Assembly: GCA_037178625.1 (NCBI GenBank)
Contig: CM074130.1
Span: forward strand, 1,364,001-1,428,000
Direction of reading: 5' to 3'
From: Skeletonema tropicum
Lineage: Eukaryota > Bacillariophyta > Thalassiosirophyceae > Thalassiosirales > Thalassiosiraceae
DNA length: 64,000 nucleotides
This document shows, piece after piece, positions 1 to 10,334 of this stretch. A program made the position numbers and the translations under genes. How positions within the stretch are numbered: the first letter of the stretch is position 1; every line of letters starts with the position of its first letter. The notes under the pieces are model-generated. The model was not told the DNA's origin, ran no database searches, and saw only the letters and a program-made list of their open reading frames with translations.

Positions 1-829
1 TCAGGGTGGAATTTTAGGGCAAGGATCAACTTTGGTAACATTCGTTTCAGCAGTTAGATTGACACGTATGTCGCTTGAAACGTCCTTCATATTCACAGAC
101 GCATCTGTCATACCAGTGTCTAAACCATCCTCTGCCATCGCATCTGTGCCTTCTCCAAATGAGAGTTGCATCACAGAAAGTAGCCCAAATGTAGACCCAA
201 ATTGAAGTAACAGTTCAGGAAGCGAAATAAAAAGAGAGAGGGTTGCACTGATGAGCTACTTTTGGACTTGGAGGCTTGGAATCCATCAAGATTGATATGC
301 TGAGTGAGTGGGAGTTGAAACTGATTCGAATTTGGAGTTGCGCTACCCTTTGTCGAAGCAGGCATCGGTCCGAAGCATACTCTTACTGTAGAGCTATCGA
401 CCTGATGTAAAATAAGATAGAGTGTGGTACAATCATTCGTGGGACCAGAACTTGTAGTATAAACGTCTTGTCCGCATTTGTATCGAAAAGCAATCAATTG
501 TGCATCTTGATGCTTTGCCGTGTCTTCCCATTTGGATGGCATCAACACTCCCTTTGGAAGCTCACGAATTGGTGGTGCAAACCCACCACCACCACCTCCT
601 CCTCCAGTTTTTTTCGTATCTTCCCCCAAGAATTGGGAAATGATGGCATTATCAGGAACTCCAGTACAACGAAACATTTGTTCCGTCTTCTTAGCTCCCG
701 ACTGCTGTCAATTCCACGAGGGCAGTATGTAACTGCCAACCCCAATGCTCCAATGGGAGTGTCCACTCGTACATCTGCCTTTGCAATTCGAGAATATGGT
801 AGCAGTAGACCATTTTTGAGCAATCTCAT
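1..829 (-). CDS. Unknown protein, C-terminal part; faint PI31-like region
   Basis: The best-supported coding stretch runs from about 710 down to 171. It has a Gly-rich linker (eight Gly in a row), then a segment with an LPKGV..PSKW motif followed by FRYKC and a run of alternating hydrophobic residues. This pattern is faintly like the N-terminal domain of proteasome inhibitor PI31, but I would not name it on that basis. Toward the window start a likely intron with a pyrimidine-rich stretch (about 170-260) leads to an acidic tail whose stop codon reads exactly at bases 1-3 on the complement. A second open frame (829 to 542, starting MRLLKNG) overlaps it; a splice or frame break near 720 would join the two. 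It may be the 3' part of the gene that begins at 1272. Function unknown. Confidence 0.4.
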
Positions 830-843
830 GGTGGAAATCTTGA

Positions 844-1272
844 CTATCTGTCAGTGATGGTTTCTTCTTCGAATGGTGATGAATCCGCCTTTGCTTCTTC
901 CCAGTCATCTTCATCATCATTCTCTCTATTGGTTGCAACATTTCCTTCTTCGCCGTCAGCGGCAGCGTCTTCTTTGGTCATTTTGACATATTCCATGGCT
1001 ACATCTTCATCTACATTATTTTTATGATGGACAGAAGAAGTGCCTGCACGACTGTCGCTACCATAAACAGTGTTCTCATTCGTAAATTTCCGCACCAAAC
1101 GTTCCTCACGCTCCAGCCTTCCCAATTCTTTATCCAGCCCCGCCACTGCCGCTTTGAGTGCGATTGACTTTGGTGATAATAGTAAATTATTGGGTGGGAG
1201 GGGAGTTGAAGGGATGTGTGAGAGGAGGTACTTTTTTAGTGCGTTGATTTCTTCGGTCTCCTGTTCGTACAT
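844..1272 (-). CDS. Unknown acidic coiled-coil protein (likely 5' exon)
   Basis: An open frame of 142 codons begins MYEQETEEINALKKYL. It has a helical, coiled-coil-like N-terminal half (residues 1-70; LDKELGRLEREERLVRK) and a strongly acidic C-terminal half with a DDEDDWEE motif, typical of a disordered linker. It stops only 15 bases before the next ATG on the same strand. That spacing is too short for two independent eukaryotic genes, so this is more likely the first exon of the gene continuing to position 1, joined by an intron or a frame break near 850. I do not recognise the family. Confidence 0.4.
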   Translation of the reverse strand: MYEQETEEINALKKYLLSHIPSTPLPPNNLLLSPKSIALKAAVAGLDKELGRLEREERLVRKFTNENTVYGSDSRAGTSSVHHKNNVDEDVAMEYVKMTKEDAAADGEEGNVATNRENDDEDDWEEAKADSSPFEEETITDR

Positions 1273-1705
1273 TTTTTCGGTGGGATAGCGACGCTGTTGC
1301 TCAGGCGGGTAATACTACTTTGTGCACAGTTTATAATACTCAAGCTCCTTCGTGCAGTTGTGTTCATTCGGAAAGCTTTGTAGAATTGACCCCTTGATGA
1401 TCCATCGATCCTTGCTATCGATACATCATATGATAAGTATGGAATGAACGTTTTCGAGGATGGATTTTGGTCAGATAGAAAGAACTTTCAGCACTAGCCC
1501 GCTATAATTATTACTGATTCCTGCGTTGATTACGTAGATTTTTATTGAATTTTCTAACAAAGTAGGAGTAGCCCCGGAGTAGCGAGCCATACATCGACAG
1601 CACAAAATATTATATTATTAGGTACATCAGCCTCTTCAGCGAAACAGCCAAGGATTTGTGGCCTTGGTATTGGGCATCATCTGAGCTTATCATCATCGAT
1701 GTCCC

Positions 1706-2815
1706 TTGCTCCCTACGTCCAAAAGACACTTACTTTTTATTATGTACAACACCTATAATCCAGTTGCAACAGGCCGAGGTAGAGGCGACCACATCGCATC
1801 GTTTGATGTGGAAATATCATCCAGCCACCAGAGACATGAGACAAGATCAGCATTTTCAGGGAGACAAATCGCATGGTTCGTTTTTGCGAGTGTCGCTGTA
1901 GCTGGTTTTTGCATACATACTGGAATATTAGAACCTCCAAGTAAAGGTATAGCTAGTGCACCAATGCCTGAATCTGATAATCCATCGAATGACTATGTTT
2001 CTGGACTGAATGACGATGATTGGGAGCCGTCGTCGACAGCAGAACAACAAAGCATCGAACACAAACTGAATAAAGGGATAAAATTCGTATTTTGTTATGG
2101 TGACTCACTTACGGCTGGTTACATCCCACAAGAGAGTGAAAATCATCCCTACGGACCTGCTCTTCAATCAGAATTGAATAATCTATATCGTACTGCATCT
2201 GCAGTGATTGCGCCGGTGTTACAGCACCCTCCAAATATCATCGTGCAATCAGCCGGGTATCCTGGTATGCCTGCGAAGGCTATGATCAAGAATGTGGAGC
2301 ATGAAAAAGTGGGTGCATGTAGAGCAGCTGAACATTCTCCTAAACCCTCGGTTATGATTATTCTTGCTGGGACAAATGATCTGTTGAGAGTGACACCAAC
2401 TCTAGAGAGACCTGATGATTCAGAGGCACTGCGCAATGATGCTAAAGTGGAGATGATTTTGGGACCGATAACCACTTTATACAAAGCTGTACTTGCGTGC
2501 TCACTCAGAGTAGGTGGCAATGACATGATGATACTTTCGGTTGGTATTCCTGGAAGTCGATTTCAACTTGAACATCCTGTGGCTTCTGATATTGCAGCAA
2601 AAGTCAACGAAGGATTAAATGAGTTCGCATCCAACTATGATGACCCGGGTGGCAAGATTGTATACACTGACTTCCCTTTTGCGTATAACGAGACAGACTC
2701 AAACTGGGCCCCAGATGGGTTGCACTTAACAGCTCTTGGGTATGACGAACTCGGGAAAAGGCTCGCGCCTGTAGTCAAGAACGTGCTTGACATGATGTAT
2801 GATGACATCATATGA
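1706..2815 (+). CDS. SGNH/GDSL-type hydrolase, type II membrane protein
   Basis: A 369-codon intact frame (a second in-frame ATG at 1742 is equally possible). The SGNH hydrolase blocks appear in order: GDSLTAG near residue 131 (nucleophile Ser), the glycine block region around PGMPAKA, ILAGTND near 219-225 (Asn block III) and DGLHLTALGY near 336 (Asp-x-x-His, catalytic acid and base). These families hydrolyse ester bonds in lipids, acetylated sugars or thioesters; the substrate cannot be read from the sequence. One hydrophobic segment (about residues 56-75, AWFVFASVAVAGFCIH) after a short basic N-terminus predicts a signal anchor with the catalytic domain in the lumen or outside. The gene has no visible frame break, unlike its right-hand neighbour. 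Confidence 0.85.
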   Translation: MLPTSKRHLLFIMYNTYNPVATGRGRGDHIASFDVEISSSHQRHETRSAFSGRQIAWFVFASVAVAGFCIHTGILEPPSKGIASAPMPESDNPSNDYVSGLNDDDWEPSSTAEQQSIEHKLNKGIKFVFCYGDSLTAGYIPQESENHPYGPALQSELNNLYRTASAVIAPVLQHPPNIIVQSAGYPGMPAKAMIKNVEHEKVGACRAAEHSPKPSVMIILAGTNDLLRVTPTLERPDDSEALRNDAKVEMILGPITTLYKAVLACSLRVGGNDMMILSVGIPGSRFQLEHPVASDIAAKVNEGLNEFASNYDDPGGKIVYTDFPFAYNETDSNWAPDGLHLTALGYDELGKRLAPVVKNVLDMMYDDII

Positions 2816-3520
2816 AAATTATGTTCGTTTGAAATCATCAACAGTACACATCACTACAAATCCCGTGCAGGGGACGATGTATTAGATAACAGCATGGTAT
2901 GTAACAGCAACTTGTACAGAAGAGTTGACTGCAACTCATCTTAATTCTTCCATCTGCAATGCATGCAATGCATGAGTGTAGTAAGCTCTTCGCTAGTGAG
3001 CAACATTCTCGTCAGTTAACAAGTCGCGTCGCGTTTTAAAAGGCTGGAATTGGACACCTTAGATATGGCGAATGCATTCCATTAGAAGAGATCAATCTGC
3101 AGTGAACATTTTAAGATAAATTCAGAACGGAAATCGTCAGAGTGGTCTAGCAGCAGGAAAGTTCTCTTCTTCTTTAATCTTACATACCTTTGACAACACT
3201 TGGGCAGCCTCGATCCAATGCGGCCAACACCTGCGATGGATGTGAGACCTTCCCAAAGTAAATCATGCCAGCCATCTAAGTTTACTGGCGGGGAAAGCCT
3301 TGCTGAGCAGCGTCATTGTCATCGATTGTCATCGCATATCTACGAGCGAGTGATATGGGACGGACGTGGTGGTCAGTAGGACAAATAAGGGGATTTAGAG
3401 GACAGGAGACGGGACATTTTCTACCCTCTCCCCCGCTCTCACACACAACAACCATGGAATTTTTGGCTACCGGCGTTATCAAATCTAACACCGTCCACTG
3501 CGTTATACACATTTAACAAC
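2816..3520. other. Intergenic, no gene seen
   Basis: About 700 bases between two same-strand genes. Short open frames on both strands near 3280-3516 overlap each other and show no family features. The stretch should hold the 3' UTR of the SGNH gene and the promoter and 5' UTR of the next one. No repeat or RNA gene was recognised. Confidence 0.4.
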
Positions 3521-5314
3521 ATGTCCATGGAGGCCTATCGCAAGGCAGCCTCACGGCTATCTCCAAAGCTGTCACCCTCAGCTTTAGCCCAACTCGGAAA
3601 TAGCATGGAGCAATCCCTCACCGATGCACCATCATCTGTCTACTCCATACCCGAATCGGTCCGTCACGATGCGTTCGTATTAACCAACAAGAGTGGAACG
3701 ACCTCCCATCCATTTGAAGAGGCTGCTGGATCGGAAATCAAGAACAATCCAGGAGCTGCGATCCGATCGATTGGTAATTCACGACGTGTCTTTTTAATTA
3801 ATTCATCGTTGTCGCCCGTGGAACTTGATGGGTTGTCCTATCGTATTCGCGCCCTGGCGAGTAATGATGCCATTCAACTCAATTTTGGTCGCTAATCCGT
3901 TGGAAGATGTAGCGAGTAATTGTGATATGAGCGAAAATACGACATGTCTACCATCGTTCATGGAAGAGGGGGAATCCCCCTCCAGAGGTGTCGGAGGGCC
4001 GTGGGGGGATCATCTTAGTGATTCGATGAAGACACTTCTTCATGAGAACTATGGGGAGGGTCTTGCTGTGCCAATTGTTTCTAGTGGCTATGATGCTAGG
4101 AACATTTATGATGCGGGCATGCATACGCGTCTTGATCAATTGGAACGAGAACTGATGGCTCCCCTAATTTCATTATCTAAGGCTGTGCCGTGGATCTTAC
4201 GACGAGACGATAAGTAGCAGTCCGAGCAAGGTGCCACTCATCAGTATCCCGAATGGTCTTACGACAGATTCAGGATATTCACTCCTCTTAGGATCATATG
4301 TTCTTGCAACTCATTCTTACCTCCTTGAAGATACTCAATCCTTTGAGGGGATTAGCATTTGATCCCATCGGTCTCTCGTATCTTTTGCCACGTTTAGGAT
4401 GGGAGTTTGATCAGACATCGAAGGAATATTCCAAGGCATGCAGTGTCTTACTTGCTCTTACAGGGTACGAAGCTAACGCCGAGGATATGGTCGCAACAGG
4501 ATTGGCAACTCATTACATTGGAAGTCCATACAAACTCAACATTTTAGAGAGAGGATTGTCAGAACTCAATTCGTTTGCAGGCCAAGCGTTGCGACCTAAA
4601 CCCAAATCACTTCATGGACGTGAGCAGAATGATGATTTTGATGTCAATGAAGACTTTAGAAACGTGGCAGTTGGCAACTTGATTCAACACATTAGTGAAT
4701 ATGATGCTGCTGGAGCAGATGAATATGGATGCTACCTGCGTGATGACTTGGATGAAGAGACAGGTTTGTTCTTGAGAGATAAGGATCCCAGTATTACTCT
4801 TGCGGAAGATAGAATTCAAATGTATGGCGAAGTTATCAGTCAGTTTGTCAGTTGGGGTGCCACTTTTCAAGAGGCACTTCTTGAACCATCTGTCGAGGGT
4901 ATTATTGCACGTTTGGAGGAGATTGCTGCAACCAAGGCAGAATTTAAAGGAAAGTCTGGTTGTGAAGAGGATGTCATGGTGGCTGAACAGGCAGAGACCC
5001 TCGTTTCAAATATGAAGCAACGCAGTCCACTTGCATTGCGCACTATGCATAGGCTGCTCCAGCAGGGTGCAGAGTCAGATGAAACATTGGAATCTTGTAT
5101 GGAGAGAGAAAAAACGAGTCAGATGCGTCTGTTTTCCAAAGAAGACGGTGATTTCGTGCGATGGGCAGAGAGTGGCAAGGGTGTCGGTTTAGTAGGAATG
5201 AAGGGTATTGCATCCACAATGAAGGAGAAGGAAGAAACGTTCTCAAACTGGAATCATGCCAGTGTGAAAGAGGTCACTGACGATGAAGTGGAAGAAATTG
5301 TATCTGATGCTTAA
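3521..5314 (+). CDS. Enoyl-CoA hydratase/isomerase family, HIBYL-CoA hydrolase-like; three frame breaks
   Basis: Four frame segments line up with one crotonase-fold (ECH_2) protein. The N-terminal strand RRVFLINSSLSP is followed by a shifted continuation SILVANPLED, then PLISIPNGLTTDSGYS (the substrate-pocket loop, without the usual GGG), then FDPIGLSYLLPRLGW and LTGYEANAEDM.ATGLATHYI. The last two blocks are hallmarks of 3-hydroxyisobutyryl-CoA hydrolase, a valine-catabolism enzyme, normally mitochondrial. One extra base is needed to be skipped at about 3870, 4190 and 4355; the three together restore the original frame. The C-terminal third (after residue 350) is a long helical acidic extension beyond the family. 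The poor loop suggests a divergent, perhaps non-hydrolase, relative. Pseudogene and sequence error are both possible; no other stops disrupt the blocks. Confidence 0.7.
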
Positions 5315-5381
5315 TTCAAATTAATGAGCTGTTTTGCCTATAAGACTAGAAGATAATTCACAAAAGAATTTACTTTTCTCG

Positions 5382-5885
5382 TTAGTGCCCCACCGTGACA
5401 CTGGCGCATACAACAACCATATCATCTCCATCATCACCCAGCTTCTCAATTGCTATGCCACTAGGAGCTACCATCCCACCATCTTGCACCTCAAACCGGA
5501 CGTGACCATACGGGAACACTTTCGCTACCTCGTCTAAATCAAGCCCCTGTCGATATTTGGGAGGTACTGCCAAAAGCACATCTAGTTTCAAGGCATCATA
5601 CCCTCCATCTGGAATCAATCTTTGAATACTGGGAATGGAGTTGAATTCAATCGCATTGCGGCAGGCTCGGATTGCCGCCTTGGTGGCGGATTGTCCATGT
5701 GAGTCATTGCCGAATCCTATTTCAATAAAGAATATGTTTTCATTTGGTATAGGATCTCTATTAGTACTGATTTCATTGTTGGTGTGAGCACTCATTATTA
5801 TTTGGTTCGTGTTTGTCGTGCTTCTTGATGAGCCGATTTGAGGCGAAAAGGCTTTAGGCTGCGCCACAAGAGATGAATATGGCAA
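5382..5885 (-). CDS. Lin0512-family conserved protein
   Basis: A 167-codon intact frame. Family features run through the C-terminal 115 residues: FIEIGFGNDSHGQSATKA near the start of the domain, then a helix ACRNAIEFNSIPSI, then a strand LKLDVLLAVPP, then FPYGHVRFEVQDGGM and a terminal VVVCASVTVGH. This is the order of motifs in the bacterial and fungal Lin0512 family, whose biochemical role is unknown. The first 50 residues are polar and not part of the domain; an internal ATG (MSAHTN, about 5793) may be the true start. It ends 68 bases from the convergent end of the preceding gene. The phyletic pattern makes ancient transfer from bacteria possible, which is inference. Confidence 0.72.
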   Translation of the reverse strand: MPYSSLVAQPKAFSPQIGSSRSTTNTNQIIMSAHTNNEISTNRDPIPNENIFFIEIGFGNDSHGQSATKAAIRACRNAIEFNSIPSIQRLIPDGGYDALKLDVLLAVPPKYRQGLDLDEVAKVFPYGHVRFEVQDGGMVAPSGIAIEKLGDDGDDMVVVCASVTVGH

Positions 5886-6127
5886 TGAGAAGAGAGTATC
5901 TGAGCATTATGCTCTTATATAGTTGTTTCGAGGGTATGCACCTTTGGCTCTAAGATTGCTTGCATGAGTGTTCCCTTGCTACTATGGCTTGAGTTGACAA
6001 AGACGCGAAGTGCGAAGGTGCAAAAAGTGAATACAGTGAACATAAGGAAGATACTTATGTAGTGATGAATGACGACTGCTCCATCGCCCATCAACAACAA
6101 CAACTAACACAAAACAACAATACAACC

Positions 6128-6980
6128 ATGAACTTGCTACGAGCAGCCACCCTCTGCAGAGGCCAGTCCTCCAAATTACTAGTAGCAGCATCATCTCGCC
6201 CAGCACTAGTAGCTGCTTGTTGTAGTAATAATAATTCATCACGTCTCTTCTCAGCCGCACCAGCAGCAAGCAGCAGCAACATCCAACCTCCCCCCCAGCA
6301 TCCCCCGCGTCGGCGCCGCCACCGCCTTCCCAGACGAATACCCCGGCCAAAACTACATTTTCAACTGGTGCCTCAACGCCGATGGGGTCACCCCTCTCAA
6401 AAAGTGTGCCTTTCGGATCACCAAGCCACTGGATCTCAAGGTGGCGGGACTTGCCCTACCAAAGTCCTCTCCCCTAAAAGTGAATGCCAAGGGGGATCGG
6501 TCCAACGTGCCCGAGGCGGGTATGACGGATGCTCTATCGTTCGATACGTTCGATGAGGTGATGCAACAAACGAAGGATTCGTTGAGTTTATCGGACGCAC
6601 TGTACTGTCCTGAGGGGCATGCTCCCAATACGAAATTTGGTGTGAGGGTGATTACCAATTCAACCGAGGGGGCGTTGGTTTCCGACTTGGTGGCGTATTT
6701 GGAACGGATGCCGAAGCGTGACCCAACCAGTCAGTCGGTAACATGTTATGTTCTGGGTGGAGCGACATGTGAGGAATTTGCAGGGTATGCGATTGAAGAG
6801 GTGGAGGAACAAAAGGAGGATGGATCTCGTGAGGCTGTTTCGGTGGCAACTGTGGTGATTACTGGGAAGAAACCATCGTTGAAACGAATTGTGGCCGGGA
6901 TTGAATTGAGTGTGGAGGGATTGGAGGCTGATGCTGTGGAGAGGGCTGAGAAGAAGGCGGAGGAAGAAAAGGGAGAGTAA
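6128..6980 (+). CDS. Unknown protein with mitochondrial-type presequence; one frame break
   Basis: The start MNLLRAATLCRGQ opens an Arg/Ser/Ala-rich, acid-free N-terminus of about 45 residues ending RLFSAA, typical of a mitochondrial presequence. The mature part begins VGAATAFPDEYPGQNYIF in a second frame and runs intact to the stop, ending in a Lys/Glu helix (AEKKAEEEKGE). The frames are separated by a run of seven C at about 6290; six C would make one continuous frame, so the break is best explained by a homopolymer miscall. Blocks such as CYVLGGATCEEFAGYAIEE look conserved but I do not recognise the family. No catalytic motif is visible. Location in mitochondria is inference. Confidence 0.6.
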
Positions 6981-7261
6981 GATATACACAGTGGAAGTGT
7001 TAAAGAAAGAGACGAATGCAATTGTAATAATAGATGGAAGGGGGGAGAAAATAATGCGACAAGGGACGGACGGATAGTTGACAATAGTGATGTTGTTGGT
7101 TGTATGAAGAGATATCAATGACAAGAAATTGATTAAACTTAACAACAAAAGTAACTTAACTTGCGGGGCGGTTGGTTTAGCTTTACATTATGACAAAATT
7201 GCCACCGTGCGCAGCACAATTTCTGTACAAATAATCATCGTCGACTCTTGTTTTTATTACT

Positions 7262-8389
7262 TCACGAAGATTCTGGTCGAATGGCAGCATGATACACGGG
7301 GCTGGGTTTGCGTCCGGGTACAACACTTGAAACGATAGTCTTTTGGATATCATTATCATCTGACTGCTCAACAATCTTGATAATGTGCTTCATCATCGGA
7401 TGACCAACTTTCGGATCCTCTGAGTAGACCATGTCACGATACTCATCAAAATCAACCCAGCAAGTTGCTTCTATTTCTCCTTCTTGAGGGACTGGAAGGG
7501 GAACGTCACCCTCCTCATTAATTGGTATCGGCTCGAGTCGACAGACAAAGTACAAGTCAGACCGATTAAATTGAGATCCATGAGTGTGTCTCACCCCAAG
7601 CACGCTATTGAAACGGCACTTGATGCCAGTCTCTTCGTAAACCTCACGGATTGCCGCCAAGTCTAGATCTTCACCTAGTTCTGCAAGACCCCCTGGCATT
7701 TTCCACTTCCTATAGTTATTTCGCTTCTCTCGGACACAAAGGATTTCATTTTTTGCATTGATAACAACTGCCCCAACACCAACTTGATGAGTTGCATAGG
7801 TTGGTATTCGACTCTCTACATCATCTAAAAGCCATTTGCTCAGTGTGGCAGTATGTCCCTCGGCATGATGAAAGGAAAATCCACTTTTCGATGCTTCTTC
7901 TATTAATCGAGCTCGTGAGATTGGAACAGTTATCCATAGAGCAGTCTTTTTCAATTGCAAAGCAGTCGCAATAGTAGCTTCTAATTTGTTGTGAAATGTG
8001 TCAACATCATACAAGTCGTCGTTTTGTTCTTCGTCTGGGACGACTATTTTGACGGAGTTGTGTGTATTCTTCTGAAAAGGTAGAATTTTATCCCAATCGT
8101 ACTCATTCCCATCCTCATCGAGCATATTTGTTGTTTGAGGCTCTGCCGTACTTTTCAACGATGAAAAATGCTGTCTGCTCGTACTATGATTATTTTTTGA
8201 GTTAGTCATACAATGGATACGTTGATGACTGATGAACAAGCTGGAGCGGACGATATTGCAGCTGCTGCTTTTAGTTGGCTGAAATGCGAGGGCGTAGAAG
8301 TTGCTTCTGGCGATGATACGTCGACTGAACATGAGTAGGATAATATAGTAGGGAAACGATTTCATAACCTTCAATGCAGATAACATCAT
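7262..8389 (-). CDS. Nudix hydrolase, NUDT6-like, possibly plastid-targeted
   Basis: A 375-codon intact frame. The Nudix box GGLAELGEDLDLAAIREVYEETGI-type signature (G-x5-E-x7-R-E-hydrophobic-x-E-E-x-G) sits at about residues 235-257, with the strand VGVGAVVINAKNEIL before it and the SDLYFVCRLEP strand after. Upstream, residues about 125-195 (LWITVPISRARLIEEASKSGF.FHHAEG) match the pre-Nudix domain of NUDT6/plant NUDX proteins. Such enzymes hydrolyse nucleoside diphosphates linked to another moiety, such as ADP-ribose, NADH or CoA; the substrate is not readable. The N-terminus has a hydrophobic stretch followed by ALAFQP, resembling the ASAFAP cleavage motif of diatom bipartite plastid presequences. 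Targeting is inference. Confidence 0.88.
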   Translation of the reverse strand: MMLSALKVMKSFPYYIILLMFSRRIIARSNFYALAFQPTKSSSCNIVRSSLFISHQRIHCMTNSKNNHSTSRQHFSSLKSTAEPQTTNMLDEDGNEYDWDKILPFQKNTHNSVKIVVPDEEQNDDLYDVDTFHNKLEATIATALQLKKTALWITVPISRARLIEEASKSGFSFHHAEGHTATLSKWLLDDVESRIPTYATHQVGVGAVVINAKNEILCVREKRNNYRKWKMPGGLAELGEDLDLAAIREVYEETGIKCRFNSVLGVRHTHGSQFNRSDLYFVCRLEPIPINEEGDVPLPVPQEGEIEATCWVDFDEYRDMVYSEDPKVGHPMMKHIIKIVEQSDDNDIQKTIVSSVVPGRKPSPVYHAAIRPESS

Positions 8390-9541
8390 CTTGATGATGC
8401 AATGGACTACTCTAGTAGAAAATATTGAAGTCCCATAATAATATGATGTGGTAGTATCGCCTGTTGCTGAGCGAGCTGGCGGCTGATGGCGGCTACCTAC
8501 TACTCATGGCGCTGTGAAGTGAATGAGTCATCAAGAAATTTTTGGCGGGCTGACGTATCTACAAGGGAATTAGTATTGTTTCGGTGAAGAATCTATCGAG
8601 AAGGTCGATGCTCAACCCAAGACCAATCAAGCTACCTCTCCAGTATTGATGAAGTTGCACAACATCATAATATCTATTGTAACAACTCATTAGTAGAAGA
8701 TTAAGTATGCAGCACTGTCAGGAGATAATAACAACCTTCAACAGATAGTCATGGATTACGTTCACTCATGGGCTATCTATCTATCTATGTTGTTTACATC
8801 AGACGTATGGTACTTTAAAGTTTCTGTTATACTATCTATGTTGTTTACATCAATGTAGTTCAATTGTTTACACCCTGCGTCTTCCAAATCAAAGGATTTC
8901 AATCGAGCCTAGAAAGTCATCCACAAGTCAACTTTTCATAGGCAGCCATGCACATTCAGAATCTCTTTTCTACAGCATAGTGCTGCTGAGACATCTCTCC
9001 CTAACCCTAAGCCTAAGCTGAAGCCACCGCAGCATTGGCAATTGGGATTTTGACGTAATCTTCAGTAAATTTTCTTCCTTTATTTTGCATGTATTTTTGC
9101 CCCGCCCATACAATTTCCCCAATTGCCTGCGCAAGTATTGTATGTTGCCAAAAGAGAGCTTTTAATTCAGCCCAAGCTTCTTTCGGCGGGCTCGTTTTCT
9201 ACTTGAGTAGGAATCAGTAGTAGAGAAGAGAATGCGACATGGCACAAAAAAACTGAGAATAGGACAATATTGCGAGAAAAGCACGGAGTTGTCCATGTCC
9301 AACATGAATGATCGCCGCCCGCGCCCGCCTTTCGCACCAGCTGTCCAATGATTCTCCAATGCACTGTGACCGCAGTTGTTCTTGGGCATCTCTGAAGTAC
9401 GATACCTGCTACCTGCTTTCATAGGCTTTTCATTACCTTACCCCTGACCGAGACCTGTGACCTGTGCAACATACCTTACCTGACATCATTTTATTTTGTG
9501 TTCTTTATCTAGCCGCAAATGAGAGCTTGTAACAATCCGAC
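8390..9541. other. Intergenic with short direct repeats and a telomere-like trace
   Basis: About 1.15 kb without a supportable gene. It contains two copies of a motif ctatctatgttgtttacatc (8777-8800 and 8832-8855 region) and a short ccctaaccctaagcctaagc stretch near 8999-9018 that resembles a degenerate telomere unit, too short to call a telomeric array. Overlapping minus-strand frames at 9162-9422 look spurious. Confidence 0.4.
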
Positions 9542-9961
9542 ATGCTTGAAAAGAAAGATGATGCAGCACTGTCAATAGATGATGAGAATCTTCAGCAGTT
9601 GATGTTGACTCTGGCCATCTTGTTTACATTCGTGGGCGTTATAGGTATCGTATGCTGCGTTTACCAAGTTAAGAGCCTAAAATCGATCCGCAGAAAGCGC
9701 CGCCACGAGTCAACTTTACAATCAGCCGCCCACATTCAGAATCAAACCGAGCATGTGTACAAAATGAAAGCAGCTACAGAAAGTTCTCATGCCGATATGC
9801 AGGATAGCTTAGAGAGGGAAGTGGAAGAGTTGCGTCAATTTCAACAGCAGGTAGAGGAGAGTTGGGTAGTTTGAGAACAGCTTTGGAGGTACTTTCAAAC
9901 CGTCGACAGAGAGAAGCCTCGTCTGATGGCGACGAGTCAGAAATAAAGGGAAAGATGGAGT
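9542..9961 (+). CDS. Small single-pass membrane protein with coiled-coil tail
   Basis: The frame from 9542 encodes 110 residues to a stop at 9874. It has a short acidic N-terminus, one transmembrane helix (about residues 23-43, LTLAILFTFVGVIGIVCCVY), a basic stop-transfer cluster (SIRRKRRH) and a helical acidic tail (SLEREVEELRQFQQQVEE). After the stop, another frame stays open to a stop at 9961 and reads LGSLRTALEVLSNRRQRE with a charged end, a plausible continuation of the coiled coil. So a single-base break or small unrecognised splice near 9850-9865 may truncate the protein artificially. Family and function not recognised. Confidence 0.5.
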
Positions 9962-10334
9962 AATTCTAGATCATTATAAGTAAATAGAATCAAAATCATC
10001 TGCATTGTATCCATAATCTTACGCGATAGATTCAAACTTTAATCCATATATTATTGTTATTAGTGTAACATGCTGCTTCGAGCACAACATGGCTATGTAC
10101 TTTTGCAAGTAGCAGAAGTAAAAATGAGGCAGCACTTGAGATGAACATGGTTTGTTGAGATACTCCCACGTATTGAAAATGGGATGGTGTAGTATATATG
10201 GGGATGAATACGAAAGAACAAACCAACATGTGTAATAGAAATGGTGTTCTAATTTCTTATGTGCTATCGTATGTATCTTCAGTATTCGTTGGTTGAAGAG
10301 AAAGAGTAATGAAACTCTTCGTTGGATGATTGCT
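9962..10334. other. Intergenic between convergent genes
   Basis: About 370 AT-rich bases lying between the 3' ends of two convergent genes. Open frames here are extensions in other frames of the HAD gene. Presumably 3' UTRs; no other element seen. Confidence 0.35.

Noticed and set aside
3521..5314. Stop-codon-linked +1 programmed frameshifting, since each old frame ends at a different stop
   Set aside because: Family similarity (SILVANP, PLISIPNG) already appears in the new frame before the old stop, so the shifts lie upstream of the stops, and no shared slippery site is visible.
8995..9020. Interstitial telomere array
   Set aside because: Only about three degenerate CCCTAA-like units; too short to support a fusion or telomere relic.
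9850..9895. A 30-base intron in the small membrane protein gene
   Set aside because: GT and AG are present, but 30 bases is shorter than the other introns here (about 75-160) and an alternative single-base break explains the frame equally well.
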